A DNA stretch of 10,207 bases from Choanephora cucurbitarum (GCA_025331435.1 JAIWNI010000352.1:1-10207), one strand, 5' to 3'. Positions 1-7,684 are shown, counted from the first letter of the stretch. The notes: generated from the letters alone by a model not told the origin. Made by a program: numbers and translations.

Positions 1-900
1 CACTATAAATGGTGCAATAAAACGCTTGCTTATTCTCTTGTATTATTGGTTTATTTAATAAAAAATTGTACTATATATAGCCCAAATACTACTACTATTC
101 ACCGCTTCATTGGTGCTTTTTTTGGCTGGAAAATACCAGGATCCCTTCCCTTCCTTACCTGTATACCCCCATACATTCAGCCACATTTTCGAAGCCTGCT
201 TTGCTACTACCTAGAATACTGCTCTTGCTTGCAGCTTCAGAAAAGACTTGAATGGATACGCATTGCAGGTTACCTCTTGAACTATAAATCACACCTGCAG
301 AAAGGAGCCTCAGTAAAAGAGCAGCTAAATAAAGATACTACTTCACATTACAAGTTTTATAAAATACAAATTAGTTTTTGATGCTCATGAGTAGATTTAA
401 TAAAATTTCTTACCTTTGAAGTTACAAAAGCAGTATACCAATGACATACAAAGAGGCCTTTCTGAGTGAGCATCTAAAGTAGAAATATAAACGTTAGTTT
501 TGATGAAATGATTACAAAAAGAATTGGCTTACATTATAACTAAATATCTCAGGATAATAAGAGTACCACGCAAAGAGCATCTATAAACTTAAAGAATATT
601 GCTTAGTAAAAGCATCTACAAGAGTTAAAAGACATACCTTTTACTTGAACACCAATAGAAGCAAGTGCATCTTGTTATTGCCTATGTTACCTTTGGACCA
701 AAATATTATATTTAGATTGAATGCTTTAGCTAAAAAAGAAAGTACATTACCAAGAACCAGTTAAAAGTAAAGAGAAGAAGAAAAAGGAAAAAAATTGGAA
801 AAGGATTTTATTTGTAATTCGATTTTGAACAATTTGGACTCAACAGACGTACCTTGTACTCTCTCGGTTTAAATTTTCTCTGTACTTACTTGGAAAAATC
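1..900. other. Gene-poor stretch, no supportable gene
   Basis: I find no gene I can defend here. One plus-strand frame stays open for 111 codons (46-381), but it begins at TTG, has no recognisable motif and no promoter or intron signals. The opposite strand across 70-300 also gives protein-like stretches broken by a TAG. An AATAAA-like motif at about 15-21 could belong to a gene ending outside the window, but no stop codon can be tied to it. The 380-900 part is AT-rich with scattered stops in all frames. Confidence 0.5.
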
Positions 901-901
901 G

Positions 902-909
902 TATAAATA
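902..909 (+). promoter_or_regulatory. TATA-like box of the coiled-coil gene
   Basis: TATAAATA lies about 65 nt before the ATG at 972, a usual spacing for fungal TATA promoters. It is followed by a pyrimidine-rich stretch (about 920-955) where transcription could start. The assignment rests on motif and spacing only. Confidence 0.5.
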
Positions 910-971
910 CATGCTGTCAAGTTTTGATCTATTGATCTCTTTACTACTACTTCCATATAGATAGCTTAAAA

Positions 972-2085
972 ATGTTCTACAACTTTTCTTCCACCAACGG
1001 TATCCCCACTGTCCAAACTGCCACTCGTGTCCCTACCGCACGTAGTTCTGTATCCGATCGCAGATTCACCGACTTGGAGACAGCAGTTACTCGATTGACA
1101 AGAGAACGAGAGAAGGATAGAGCTGAAATTGTAGCTCTTAAAAGAAAGAATGAAGAGCTTGATGCCAAGTTGAAAAGACAGCGGGAAAACAACAAGTTGT
1201 TCGGCTTTCCTGGTTCTAAGACTGAGTTGGAGTCTTTGAGAGTAAGTAAAGTACATCTTGTTGCCGATGGTAAATTCTAATTTCTTCAACAATAGCAAAT
1301 CGTGAAGCGAATTGAAAGGAGACATGTGGGTGTAGATGAGTGGAATCTTGGTGAGACTCTGGTTCGTGGACCCAACAATAGCAAGAAGGTGAAAGCAATC
1401 GTTGATGATTTCTTTGTGGACACTGAAGTATTGATTCTCACTCGCAACCATGTTTGGCTTCGTGAAGACATGGAAGCCTTCGTCAAGAACAAGCTTGTCC
1501 AACGCTTTAAGGGATTGAAAGTCAAAGAAAGCAAGCAGCATTTGACAGAAGAAGAACAGACGGCTGCAACATTGAAGAATCGATATACCACTCGTAAAAA
1601 CCATGTAATACCTTTAGTCAATGCAATCGAAAATACCCTTAAACTTACCTTCTTTGAATCTAGATCTTGGCCAGAAGATTGGATATATTCGAAAACCATA
1701 AGTCAAAGTTGTCGGATCTTTCTCGTCCTGATGAAGACTATCGAGCTCTTCTAATTTCGGATATGACCTCGGATCGAGACGATGGGTTTGATGAATTTGA
1801 CAAACCAATTTTTGTCAGAAAAGCACCTATTTATAGAAGTGTAGAAGTAAGTATTGTCATTCATTTTTCCATATTATTCCAAATATAACTGACACTGAAA
1901 TCCTTTGATAGTGTGAGCAGTTTTTTGATCAATTAGATGAAATCAGACATCAAAACAACAAGCTCTTGAATCCACGCTATGAAGCTCCCCAAGTAAGCGA
2001 TAGAACATATCATCATCGCCCAAAGGTCAACATGCAAGACTTGCAAAAACTACCTGCTTGGGGTGTTGACTTTGCTGATGTATAA
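972..2085 (+). CDS. Coiled-coil protein with four exons, probable transposon-associated accessory protein
   Basis: Reconstructed as exons 972-1241, 1296-1604, 1664-1846 and 1912-2085, giving 311 residues. Introns are 54, 59 and 65 nt, all GT..AG and all phase 0; introns 1 and 3 start GTAAGT, and intron 3 has a TAACTGAC branch-site match. Residues 33-76 form a charged heptad-type coiled coil. Residues 100-193 are mixed alpha/beta with no motif I know. Residues 226-265 hold an acidic segment (SDMTSDRDDGFDEFD) followed by aromatic and basic residues, and the C-terminus is LPAWGVDFADV. From memory, similar acidic plus 'LPxWA'-type tails occur in uncharacterised proteins beside Tnp2-type transposases in mucoralean genomes; this is unverified. 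It converges with the transposase C-terminal-domain gene. No transmembrane or signal segment is visible. The function is unknown. The splice model restores a single open frame across three frame changes, so I trust the gene more than any role. Confidence 0.8.
1242..1295 (+). other. Intron 1 of the coiled-coil gene
   Basis: 54 nt, donor GTAAGT, acceptor AATAG, with TTCTAAT about 20 nt before the acceptor as a possible branch site. Removing it joins LESLR to QIVKR in phase 0. Without removal the frame ends at TAA (1278-1280). Confidence 0.85.
1605..1663 (+). other. Intron 2 of the coiled-coil gene
   Basis: 59 nt, donor GTAATA, acceptor AATCTAG. It joins exon 2 (frame of 1296) to exon 3 (frame of 1664) in phase 0. 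Reading through would end at a stop after about 30 unrelated codons. The donor is weaker than those of introns 1 and 3. Confidence 0.75.
1847..1911 (+). other. Intron 3 of the coiled-coil gene
   Basis: 65 nt, donor GTAAGT, acceptor TGATAG, and a good branch-site match TAACTGAC (about 1887-1894). It joins YRSVE to CEQFFD in phase 0 and opens the last exon to the TAA at 2083-2085. Confidence 0.85.
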
Positions 2086-2110
2086 GTTCCTTTTGCTGCT
2101 ATTTTTTGTG

Positions 2111-2116
2111 AATAAA
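2111..2116 (+). terminator. Poly(A) signal of the coiled-coil gene
   Basis: AATAAA 25 nt after the TAA at 2083-2085. It lies inside the 45-bp gap to the convergent gene, so the two 3' ends very likely overlap. Confidence 0.6.
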
Positions 2117-2126
2117 TAGTACTGCT

Positions 2127-2132
2127 TTTATT
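2127..2132 (-). terminator. Poly(A)-signal-like motif at the stop of the convergent gene
   Basis: On the minus strand the stop region reads TAATAAAAG, so an AATAAA overlaps the stop codon (2131-2133). Cleavage would then fall within the 3' UTR or last exon of the plus-strand gene. Motif-only evidence. Confidence 0.35.
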
Positions 2133-2910
2133 ATATGTATCGTCTTGGAAAGTCAGCCGTAACTATGATCCCTTGAATAGGAAGACGTTCGATATGAATG
2201 GGTGTATATAGTTTCTGTACTGGAAGAACTGAATAAGACCCCATCTTTTCAAATTCTTTTCTGAAAGGACGCATAGTTTCACCAGTGTGGGATTGAAGGT
2301 CTTCTATTCCAGTACGAGGATTTTTGTACCATTCAACGAAAGCAAAGTAGTGATTAAGACGAAATGTCTCTCCGTCTTCCTCGAATTCGGCAGTATGCTG
2401 AAAGAAAAAACTGATTGCACCTGCTCGCAAATGTTCGTCATGATGTATCATGTCCACACCTTCCAAGTCATCCACATCTACGTCGTTGCATCGGTAAGCG
2501 TTAAAGTAGATTGCTGACTGTCTTCCTGCTAAACGAGATTCGTATGTGTAGCCCAAAACTTGAATCTTCTTGAACTTTTTGATCTTGTTGTTGACAATAA
2601 TCTGTGTGTCGTACTGTCTCTCGTAATACAACTTGAGGCATTCAAGCTCATTGTCTTTCAAGCGCAAAGCCTCGCTCTTGGCCCAAGGAATATGAACATA
2701 GCCACTCGCAGAGAGCCGCTCAAACCCCTTTGGATCGCCATTGATTTCTGAAAGCTTAATCAAGTCCAATAGAGAAAATGGTTCTTTGATTAAAATAGGT
2801 ACGTTCTCGTGCATGGTGTCTTCACTGTCGTTTTTGTCATTCTTCTCGGCCTCAAAACCATGGTTCATACGAGCGATCTTCTTGATGAGTTCTCTAGTGC
2901 GTTTGTCCAT
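2131..2910 (-). CDS. Tnp2-type transposase C-terminal-domain protein
   Basis: An intronless 259-residue frame starting at a true ATG (2908-2910). Residues 1-40 are basic then acidic. Residues 44-54 read PFSLLDLIKLS, followed by GDPKGFERL, and residues 105-135 include VNNKIKKFKKIQVLGYTYESR. Residues 164-195 contain AGAISFFFQHT and HYFAFVEWYKN, and residues 228-235 SVLPVQKLY. This order (FSLxxxIxLS, NxxIKKxxxxxLGxxYxSR, FFxHT, HxFAFVxW, PVxxxYS) matches what I remember of the region after the catalytic core in long mucoralean Tnp2/KDZ transposases, where it is usually fused. Here it is a separate frame on the same strand, downstream of the catalytic part, across a 441-bp gap with its own start and TATA-like motif. 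Its molecular role is not known to me; DNA or partner binding is a guess. It may be a split gene of the element, or the 3' half of a gene cut by rearrangement. Confidence 0.75.
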   Translation of the reverse strand: MDKRTRELIKKIARMNHGFEAEKNDKNDSEDTMHENVPILIKEPFSLLDLIKLSEINGDPKGFERLSASGYVHIPWAKSEALRLKDNELECLKLYYERQYDTQIIVNNKIKKFKKIQVLGYTYESRLAGRQSAIYFNAYRCNDVDVDDLEGVDMIHHDEHLRAGAISFFFQHTAEFEEDGETFRLNHYFAFVEWYKNPRTGIEDLQSHTGETMRPFRKEFEKMGSYSVLPVQKLYTPIHIERLPIQGIIVTADFPRRYI

Positions 2911-2925
2911 TGCAAAAAGTTATAA

Positions 2926-3046
2926 AAAAGTAAAAGAAAGAAAAATAAAAGAGATGCGACTCTAATTGAATCTTATAATTCTGATGACGAAATCTTTTTT
3001 TTTCAGTAACACGGTTTTTTGTTTCCAATCCTTTTCTTTTACTTTT
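2926..3046. repeat. Low-complexity 14-bp inverted repeat in the divergent spacer
   Basis: AAAAGTAAAAGAAA (2926-2939) is matched by its exact reverse complement at 3033-3046, 93 bp apart. The pair brackets the likely promoter zone between the minus-strand gene starting at 2910 and the small plus-strand ORF starting at 3089. Composition is purine/pyrimidine skewed, so chance is a serious alternative. Confidence 0.3.
2972..2978 (-). promoter_or_regulatory. TATA-like motif upstream of the C-terminal-domain gene
   Basis: ATTATAA on the minus strand, about 62-68 nt before the ATG at 2910. This is close to the TATA-to-ATG distance of the coiled-coil gene. In such AT-rich DNA the match is weak. Confidence 0.3.
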
Positions 3047-3088
3047 CTCACACTTTTAACCACAAAATATATACCTGTTGCTAGTTAA

Positions 3089-3214
3089 ATGAACACACTA
3101 TTTGGAAAACGAGCAGCTTGTATAGAGCATCAAACAACTACGCGAGACGAATATGACCGCATTAGATTCAGTTGCAAAGTCTGTCATAGAGAACAGCCCT
3201 ACCAAAAAAATTAA
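3089..3214 (+). CDS. Small 41-residue ORF with CxxCH motif
   Basis: ATG at 3089-3091 to TAA at 3212-3214. The product is highly charged (TTRDEYDRIR around residues 17-26) and ends with FSCKVCHREQPYQKN, giving Cys29, Cys32 and His33, as in half of a zinc-binding module. It lies divergent to the transposase C-terminal-domain gene, inside the gap between the two transposase parts. I do not recognise it. It could be a first exon, a remnant of a zinc-finger N-terminus, or chance, since a 41-codon frame is common by chance at this base composition. No splice donor before the stop looks good. Confidence 0.25.
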   Translation: MNTLFGKRAACIEHQTTTRDEYDRIRFSCKVCHREQPYQKN

Positions 3215-3244
3215 TAGATTTACGAAATATGTCTATGATATTAT

Positions 3245-3250
3245 TTTATT
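3245..3250 (-). terminator. Poly(A) signal downstream of the catalytic transposase part
   Basis: AATAAA on the minus strand about 100 nt after the TAA at 3352-3354. It suggests the catalytic part once ended as its own transcript, separate from the C-terminal-domain gene. Motif evidence only. Confidence 0.35.
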
Positions 3251-3351
3251 AATTTGAAATGTAAAGAGAACAACTAGCGATAAGAGAGAAAAAGTATAAC
3301 AGACGAAGCAAAAGTAACAACGAAAAGAGCAGAAAGAGAGAGATAAACGCT

Positions 3352-4610
3352 TTACGAGCTGGTGTAGTGTTGAACGATTTCAGAATCGTGAGCAAAAATA
3401 ATCGACTGCATTCGGCGCATGTATGTTTTTTCGAAGCCTTGCTTATGGTTAGTGTTGATAGTTTTTATATAGAGATTGTTTCTCTCAAAGTTGAAGCCCC
3501 AGAAACAAGAGATTGGACCAAATCTGCGTATGCACTCCCGAAGATGTAGCATGAAGTGGAAATTGGGAGGAACAGAATGGTTTTTGTATCGAGCTTGATA
3601 AGATTTTGCAAATGTAAGGAGATTTTGGTGCACTTCATCTATATCGCTGATTCTAATCGCATGTCCGTCGAGTAGTCTTAGAGCTTTGATCAAGAGCATT
3701 ACTTCGTTGTATGTATCAGTTTCCAAAAGAGGACGAAGAAGGCTTGCTGCCATGGTAGTCATGAAATCTTCAATTCAACGGCTTTGATATAACCCAAGTC
3801 ATCTTTGGTCAGATTCTTAGACATTGGGCCTCCAGGAGCGTATGGGTTGAAATCAAAATACTGCTGCATGTGCTCTTGAATGGCTTTGAACCCATTTGTT
3901 GGTACCACTTTACGCAAGACAGTTTTTGAGACACCAAGATAGAGAGCATGCATAGGTTCTATTGCGATCAAGTCGTACGAAAAGTATGGTAAGCGAAAAA
4001 GAACAGAGTAACGTACACCGTTTTTGTTCTCAAGAGCTTCCCTTTCTTTTATGGTTTTAGCGTTCAACCATGCCTCAGAATCGGCCCTAGTCTCTTCAGT
4101 CGTTCTCTTGACCCAGTTGTCACAGTCCCATTGGCAATAATCCCTTTTATTTCCTGGACAGTCAATTCGTGGAAAAAAAGTCTTGCAAAGGTGACAGCCG
4201 TAGCTACTATTGAATGACTTGCTTCCGGCCAATTTTTTCGTAGCAGGTAAGTCTGAACTGACAGTTCCCAAGCATGCCTTGACTTCTTCTGCTTTGATAG
4301 ACCCGTCATTGAAAATCATCTTCATTTCGACTCCTTCCAAAAGCATCAATAGGTCATCAACTAATGGTTCCAAGTAATGATTTATAGCCGTGGTAGGAGG
4401 TGCACTTGGCCCTGGGATTACACCAACAAGAATCATATTTTCCTTATCGTCTCGGCCACTTGACTTGGTTATGTTTTGAATGGTAAGGTAAATACATCCA
4501 ACACTGTGGTTGTTGTTGAAAGGGCTAAACCAATCAATGTTTAGAGTCAATAGAAGGTTGTAGTCCGACTGCGAAACGAAAGGAGTATTATCACTGGGTG
4601 ACACTACGGC
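3352..4610 (-). pseudogene. Tnp2/KDZ-type transposase catalytic domain, 5'-truncated and frameshifted
   Basis: Two overlapping minus-strand frames. The upstream frame (4610 to 3759) has PFVSQSDYNLLLTLNIDWF, SVGCIYLTIQN, LVGVIPGPSAPP, SDLPATKKLAG, CHLC, GVRYSVLFRLPYF and IEPMHALYLG. These are the hallmarks of the Tnp2 fold: a candidate first Asp in NIDWF, a second in DLP, and IxPMH where many relatives have Asp and this copy has Glu. The downstream frame (3762 to 3352) continues the family pattern with FHFMLHLRECIRRFGP and FWGFNFERNN. The switch lies near 3760-3775, where the first frame ends in KIS-stop while the second could read DFMTT, as if one base were lost after LK. Upstream, the frame meets TGA at 4611-4613, immediately before an inverted-repeat element, and no N-terminal part is seen beyond it. 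The enzyme would move a DNA transposon by cut-and-paste; this copy should not work. Confidence 0.85.
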
Positions 4611-4668
4611 TCAGATTCTGCCCTCTGGGGCAAAAAATTCTTACCGTGAGATGCAGAAAATTCTGTAA

Positions 4669-4685
4669 AAAAACCATAGGTTTTT
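4669..4685. repeat. Hairpin inside the MITE-like element
   Basis: AAAAACC and GGTTTTT arms of 7 bp around an ATA loop, near the middle of the 145-bp element. It adds to the foldback character of the whole unit. Confidence 0.55.
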
Positions 4686-4722
4686 GAAAAAAAACTGGGA
4701 GAGGATTTGCATAATTTTACTC

Positions 4723-4756
4723 TGGAGGGCAGAAATTCTGCCTGTGGAGGGCAGAA
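4723..4756. repeat. Paired 12-bp direct repeats near the MITE right end
   Basis: TGGAGGGCAGAA occurs at 4723-4734 and 4745-4756, 22 bp apart (about two helical turns). The palindrome GGCAGAAATTCTGCC (4728-4742) overlaps the first copy. With the left terminus this makes several copies of a TTCTGCC/GGCAGAA half-site, a pattern that could serve as transposase binding sites. Confidence 0.55.
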
Positions 4757-4891
4757 TCAAATGACCATTGTCCAATCACAATCAAGGATTTGTTTTATAT
4801 GGGCCATCCTGCTTTTACAAGTTTTGCTTAGTTCCTATATATGAGCAAATGGCTTTGAGAGAATTAAAGAGTTTTAAGTGAGTATGTTTCT

Positions 4892-4912
4892 TGAAAGAAT
4901 GTCGTTCTTTCA
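4892..4912. repeat. Short hairpin
   Basis: TGAAAGAA and TTCTTTCA form an 8-bp perfect stem around the loop TGTCG. It is too AT-rich to be a convincing structured RNA, and no gene end lies beside it. Confidence 0.35.
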
Positions 4913-5041
4913 TTATTTCATATGGCGTCATTAGAATAATAGGTATGCTTATTGGATGAATAGGGTCAAATTGAATTCTTTTATTATATACAAATGTAAA
5001 TCCTCTTTTATGCTATATATGGATTCTTCTTTATCTGTATT

Positions 5042-5299
5042 TTAGTCCCAGCCCGTATTTGACCATTCAGGCGGTCGCCTTGAATTCTTCCGGTTCGAAT
5101 GGTATGCTCAGTATTCATATAAGCCTATTGCTTGACCTTTGAGAGCCATTTCTGTCAAAAAGATAGCATATTCATCTTGATTTTGCCTTTGGATGAAGTA
5201 TTCATGCTGCACTTGAATTGATTTAATGTAGGACGCCAGCCACAATTTCGATTTCTTTTTTCTTTTGTTCATTTTTTTATCTTGAAGCCTGAAGAGCAA
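5042..5299 (-). pseudogene. Possible remnant of a 3' gene end, unknown family
   Basis: The minus-strand frame from 5299 reads through a basic stretch (KKMNKRKKK), then a helical-looking segment with SKLWLASYIKSIQVQHEYF and FLTEMALKGQAIGLYEY, to a TGA at 5108-5110. The same frame then continues for 21 codons with RRPPEWSNTGWD to a TAA at 5042-5044. The Trp/Pro-rich ending resembles real protein C-termini and is unlike the AT-driven noise nearby. That suggests either a decayed gene with a premature stop or a coincidence. A Met lies at residue 10 of the frame, but no promoter or intron is evident. I do not recognise the family. Confidence 0.3.
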
Positions 5300-7395
5300 A
5301 TACCTTGCATGCAGTAGTAGATCCAGTCAACAGAAGAGTCAGCAGCAACCGAGAAAATTGATTTGGAAATAGAACAATAGATTGATAGACTATACACGAA
5401 AAAAAAATAAAGATTAGAGCTTGTTTGATACAAAACTATTGTTGATCAGTGACTGCGTCTTTTTACCAATGAGTTGTTCATTGTTCTTGGAGTTGCATGC
5501 TTGAGTACGGAATCAGCAACAGACGTGAAAGCAAGTATAGCAGAGCAAAAAAGAAGAGTGGCTTGACAAGGAAGACAAATATCTTGACCTTCTAAAATAT
5601 TCAATCAGTTTGACCAGTTAAATCAGTTGGCAGGGTTACCGATCAGTATCAAAGGGTATTTTAAACAGTAGTAACAATAGCAATATCAATGCGGGTAGCA
5701 GCAGTAACCGACCGAGTAATGTTACATTGGATTGAATAACAACAGAATAGGGGGAGATAGCAAGTCAGGTAAAGAGGTACAGAAGAAGAACGGAAACAAG
5801 AAGTGATTCATTAGTTGAAGAGAAAGTATACACCGAAAGAACAATAAGTGATTTGACATTGTAAGGTAGAAGACAGAAAGGCTGACTAGCAATCTTTAAT
5901 CATAGGATTCTTTAAACATAGGATACCCATCATTATTGTACAAGAGAGACATCATCGTCATAGAAAACTCTTGCTTTGGAGCAAAGAGGTTACAAGAAAA
6001 GCAAATCTATCATTGAGAAGACAAATCAGTCAGGTAATAATACAACGGACATGATATCAAATGAGGATTCTTGAGATACCAGAGTAGAAGAGACAGACAT
6101 CGGCTAGCCAGTTGATCAGACTACATCTTAGGGAATAGGCAGATATACAACTTTGGATACTGTGTGAATAATATCCAGAGAAACATTAATCAGCTTCACA
6201 TATCAAGAAGAGGCAGTATGGATAACAACAGTTGATGAGCTTGCAGCTTATAGTAGATGGCTAGTGATCCAAACTGGTTGGATTGGGCATGAATAAGGAG
6301 ATCTTGAACTTAATAGAGATGTCAATTCGGCTATAGTCGTAAATGAGAATGATGATGTGCTACTACTGCGGAAAGAGTAGGTATAACTGCAAAGGTGTGG
6401 GTATATATAAGAAGCTATGCTTTTAGTCAACTACTAGCATAAAAAAATAAAGAGTTGGTATATGTGCATCTTTTTTAATTCAGGATAAAGTTTACCTTTT
6501 AGTGTGCATTGGATACAAAAGAGAGAAAAAGAAAAAGTGGGGGAATGAGAGAAAATGGCCAGTATTTAGTATAATCTGAGCAGTGATGGGAAGAAAGACT
6601 GGTTATCCACCAATAAAAACCTGATAAAAGATGACTGGAATAGGCGAATGTCTTGGATTTGCATAATATACTACTATAATAGTGTGCATCTTTATTCAAG
6701 ATGAGTGAGGTATAAAGGTGAAAGATCTCAGTATCAATACCGTCAAGAGATTGAAAGAATATACATCGTGCACTAAATTAAACGATGCATGAAAGAAGTG
6801 CCAAGTTGTACAAATAATTAACAGTTAAAAGAGTATCAATATCGAGAGATATTCGGAAGCCATTGATAATGAGGGTGCTTTTAACGAGCAAGCATTGAAA
6901 CCAAACACGACACTGATAGCAACATATGTGGATATAAGTCCGGAAAAAGATTTGATAGGAAGAAGTAGAGAAAGCTCATACATGAGATGTTCTATCCATC
7001 CTATTTTTACATATAAAGGAGAAGTTTGGATCACTCTCTAGATGTTAGATTGATACAAGAGCATAGGGATCCAGTAGATCAAACGAAGACAAGGTTGTCA
7101 TGGTTGACCGTAACACAAAAGAGAGAACAAACATAATAACAATGTCTTAACGGGGACTTTCGAATTCAACATGGTCTATCCTTATAACCGTAGCTATTGA
7201 TAGTTTATTCACAGTATCTGAAAGCCTTACTGGACCAAATGGTAAACTGATTTGACTTTAGGTACATCATTTGGATCCTTCTAGTAATACTCAAAAGAAA
7301 GAGGCAGGAGCAGATACTGTTAAGTTACAGGTTGCTTGCAATGAAAAAACTATCTTTTTTAAGAATGAGCCCATCAAAAAGTCATTTGGAATCTT

Positions 7396-7634
7396 CTAAA
7401 AAAACATGTGATACTTTCGCTCTTTGTCTTTGAGTTTCTCTGTTCGGAAGCAAGTTTCCCTCTGTTTGTGAATAGATATTCTCATATCATCTAACAGCCT
7501 TATGATACTAGAAGCTTCTTCAAAATTAAAAGGCTATTTACGTTTATGTGGATTAATTTCTCAGCCAATAGCATCCATTCTGATTTTAAGCCTCTTTATA
7601 TTCACCCAGGCAAGAACACAATTTATTATTTTTG
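7396..7634 (-). pseudogene. Possible decayed coding sequence beside the Helentron-like unit
   Basis: One minus-strand frame starting near 7634 gives IINCVLAWVNIKRLKIRM, a TGA (7561-7563), INPHKRK, a TAG (7534-7536), then PFNFEEASSIIRLLDDM and a charged stretch to TAG at 7396-7398. The charged, amphipathic character without a frame change suggests a gene fragment with two nonsense changes. The run lengths (up to 45 codons) are still reachable by chance at this base composition. If real, the Helentron-like unit inserted into it or beside it. Family unknown. Confidence 0.2.
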
Positions 7635-7647
7635 GGGCGTTTTCTCA
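7635..7647 (+). repeat. Left 13-bp terminal inverted repeat
   Basis: GGGCGTTTTCTCA, matched exactly in inverse by 8670-8682. It overlaps a small hairpin: TTCTC pairs with GAGAA around AGTAG, extended by GGGC/GCCC beyond a 3-nt bulge (7635-7660). A 13-bp inverted match is expected about once in a window of this size by chance, so its weight comes from position. Confidence 0.55.
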
Positions 7648-7684
7648 GTAGGAGAAGCCCTATAGCTTTTGTTCAAAAAAATTC

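Larger units (their letters stand above)
4614..4758. mobile_element. MITE-like 145-bp inverted-repeat element
   Basis: Perfect 12-bp terminal inverted repeats GATTCTGCCCTC (4614-4625) and GAGGGCAGAATC (4747-4758), GC-richer than the surroundings, enclose AT-rich DNA without coding capacity. Inside are an internal hairpin (4669-4685, 7-bp arms), a 12-bp direct repeat TGGAGGGCAGAA (4723-4734 and 4745-4756), and a near-perfect palindrome GGCAGAAATTCTGCC. The left end abuts the point where the transposase frame breaks. I see no clear target-site duplication (CTCA before, AAAT after), so imprecise insertion, later deletion, or a terminal region of the transposon itself are alternatives. Confidence 0.6.
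4759..7634. other. Gene-poor, repeat-derived stretch
   Basis: No intact gene is supportable. The part from about 5320 to 7050 is strongly purine-rich on the plus strand: by hand count 43 of 60 bases in 5821-5880 and 42 of 60 in 6541-6600. Plus-strand reading in frame with 5333 and then 5658 gives many short protein-like stretches split by stops. The minus-strand frames in 6248-7034 are Ser/Leu/Phe-rich, as expected opposite purine-rich DNA, and are not believed. A short hairpin sits at 4892-4912, and possible remnants at 5042-5299 and 7396-7634 are listed separately. Confidence 0.5.

Noticed and set aside
140..180. Possible 34-nt minus-strand intron (GTAAGG..CCAG)
   Set aside because: Too short for normal splicing, and no coding exons can be supported on either side.
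46..381. 111-codon open plus-strand frame
   Set aside because: It starts at TTG, has no motif, promoter or splice support, and about one such frame is not surprising by chance in a window this size. The opposite strand looks equally protein-like.
966..1808. Minus-strand frames opposite the coiled-coil gene
   Set aside because: They are shadows of the plus-strand exons. The plus strand has a consistent four-exon model with good splice sites and coiled-coil heptads.
2287..2965. Plus-strand frames over the transposase C-terminal-domain gene
   Set aside because: They lie opposite a 259-codon ATG-started frame with recognisable family motifs and have none of their own.
4064..4309. Second minus-strand frame inside the transposase core
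   Set aside because: An out-of-frame overlap with the region encoding DLPATKKLAG and CHLC, which carries the family motifs.
5040..5115. Possible tRNA (B-box-like GGTTCGAAT at 5092-5100)
   Set aside because: No matching T-arm stem, no A box at the right distance and no acceptor stem could be folded on either strand.
6248..7034. Three minus-strand frames of 60-69 codons
   Set aside because: They are Ser/Leu/Phe/Tyr-rich, as expected opposite purine-rich DNA, with no motif and no plausible start context.
7141..7170. GGGGACTTTCG resembling a kappa-B-type site
   Set aside because: A short match to an animal transcription-factor site, with no meaning in a fungal context.
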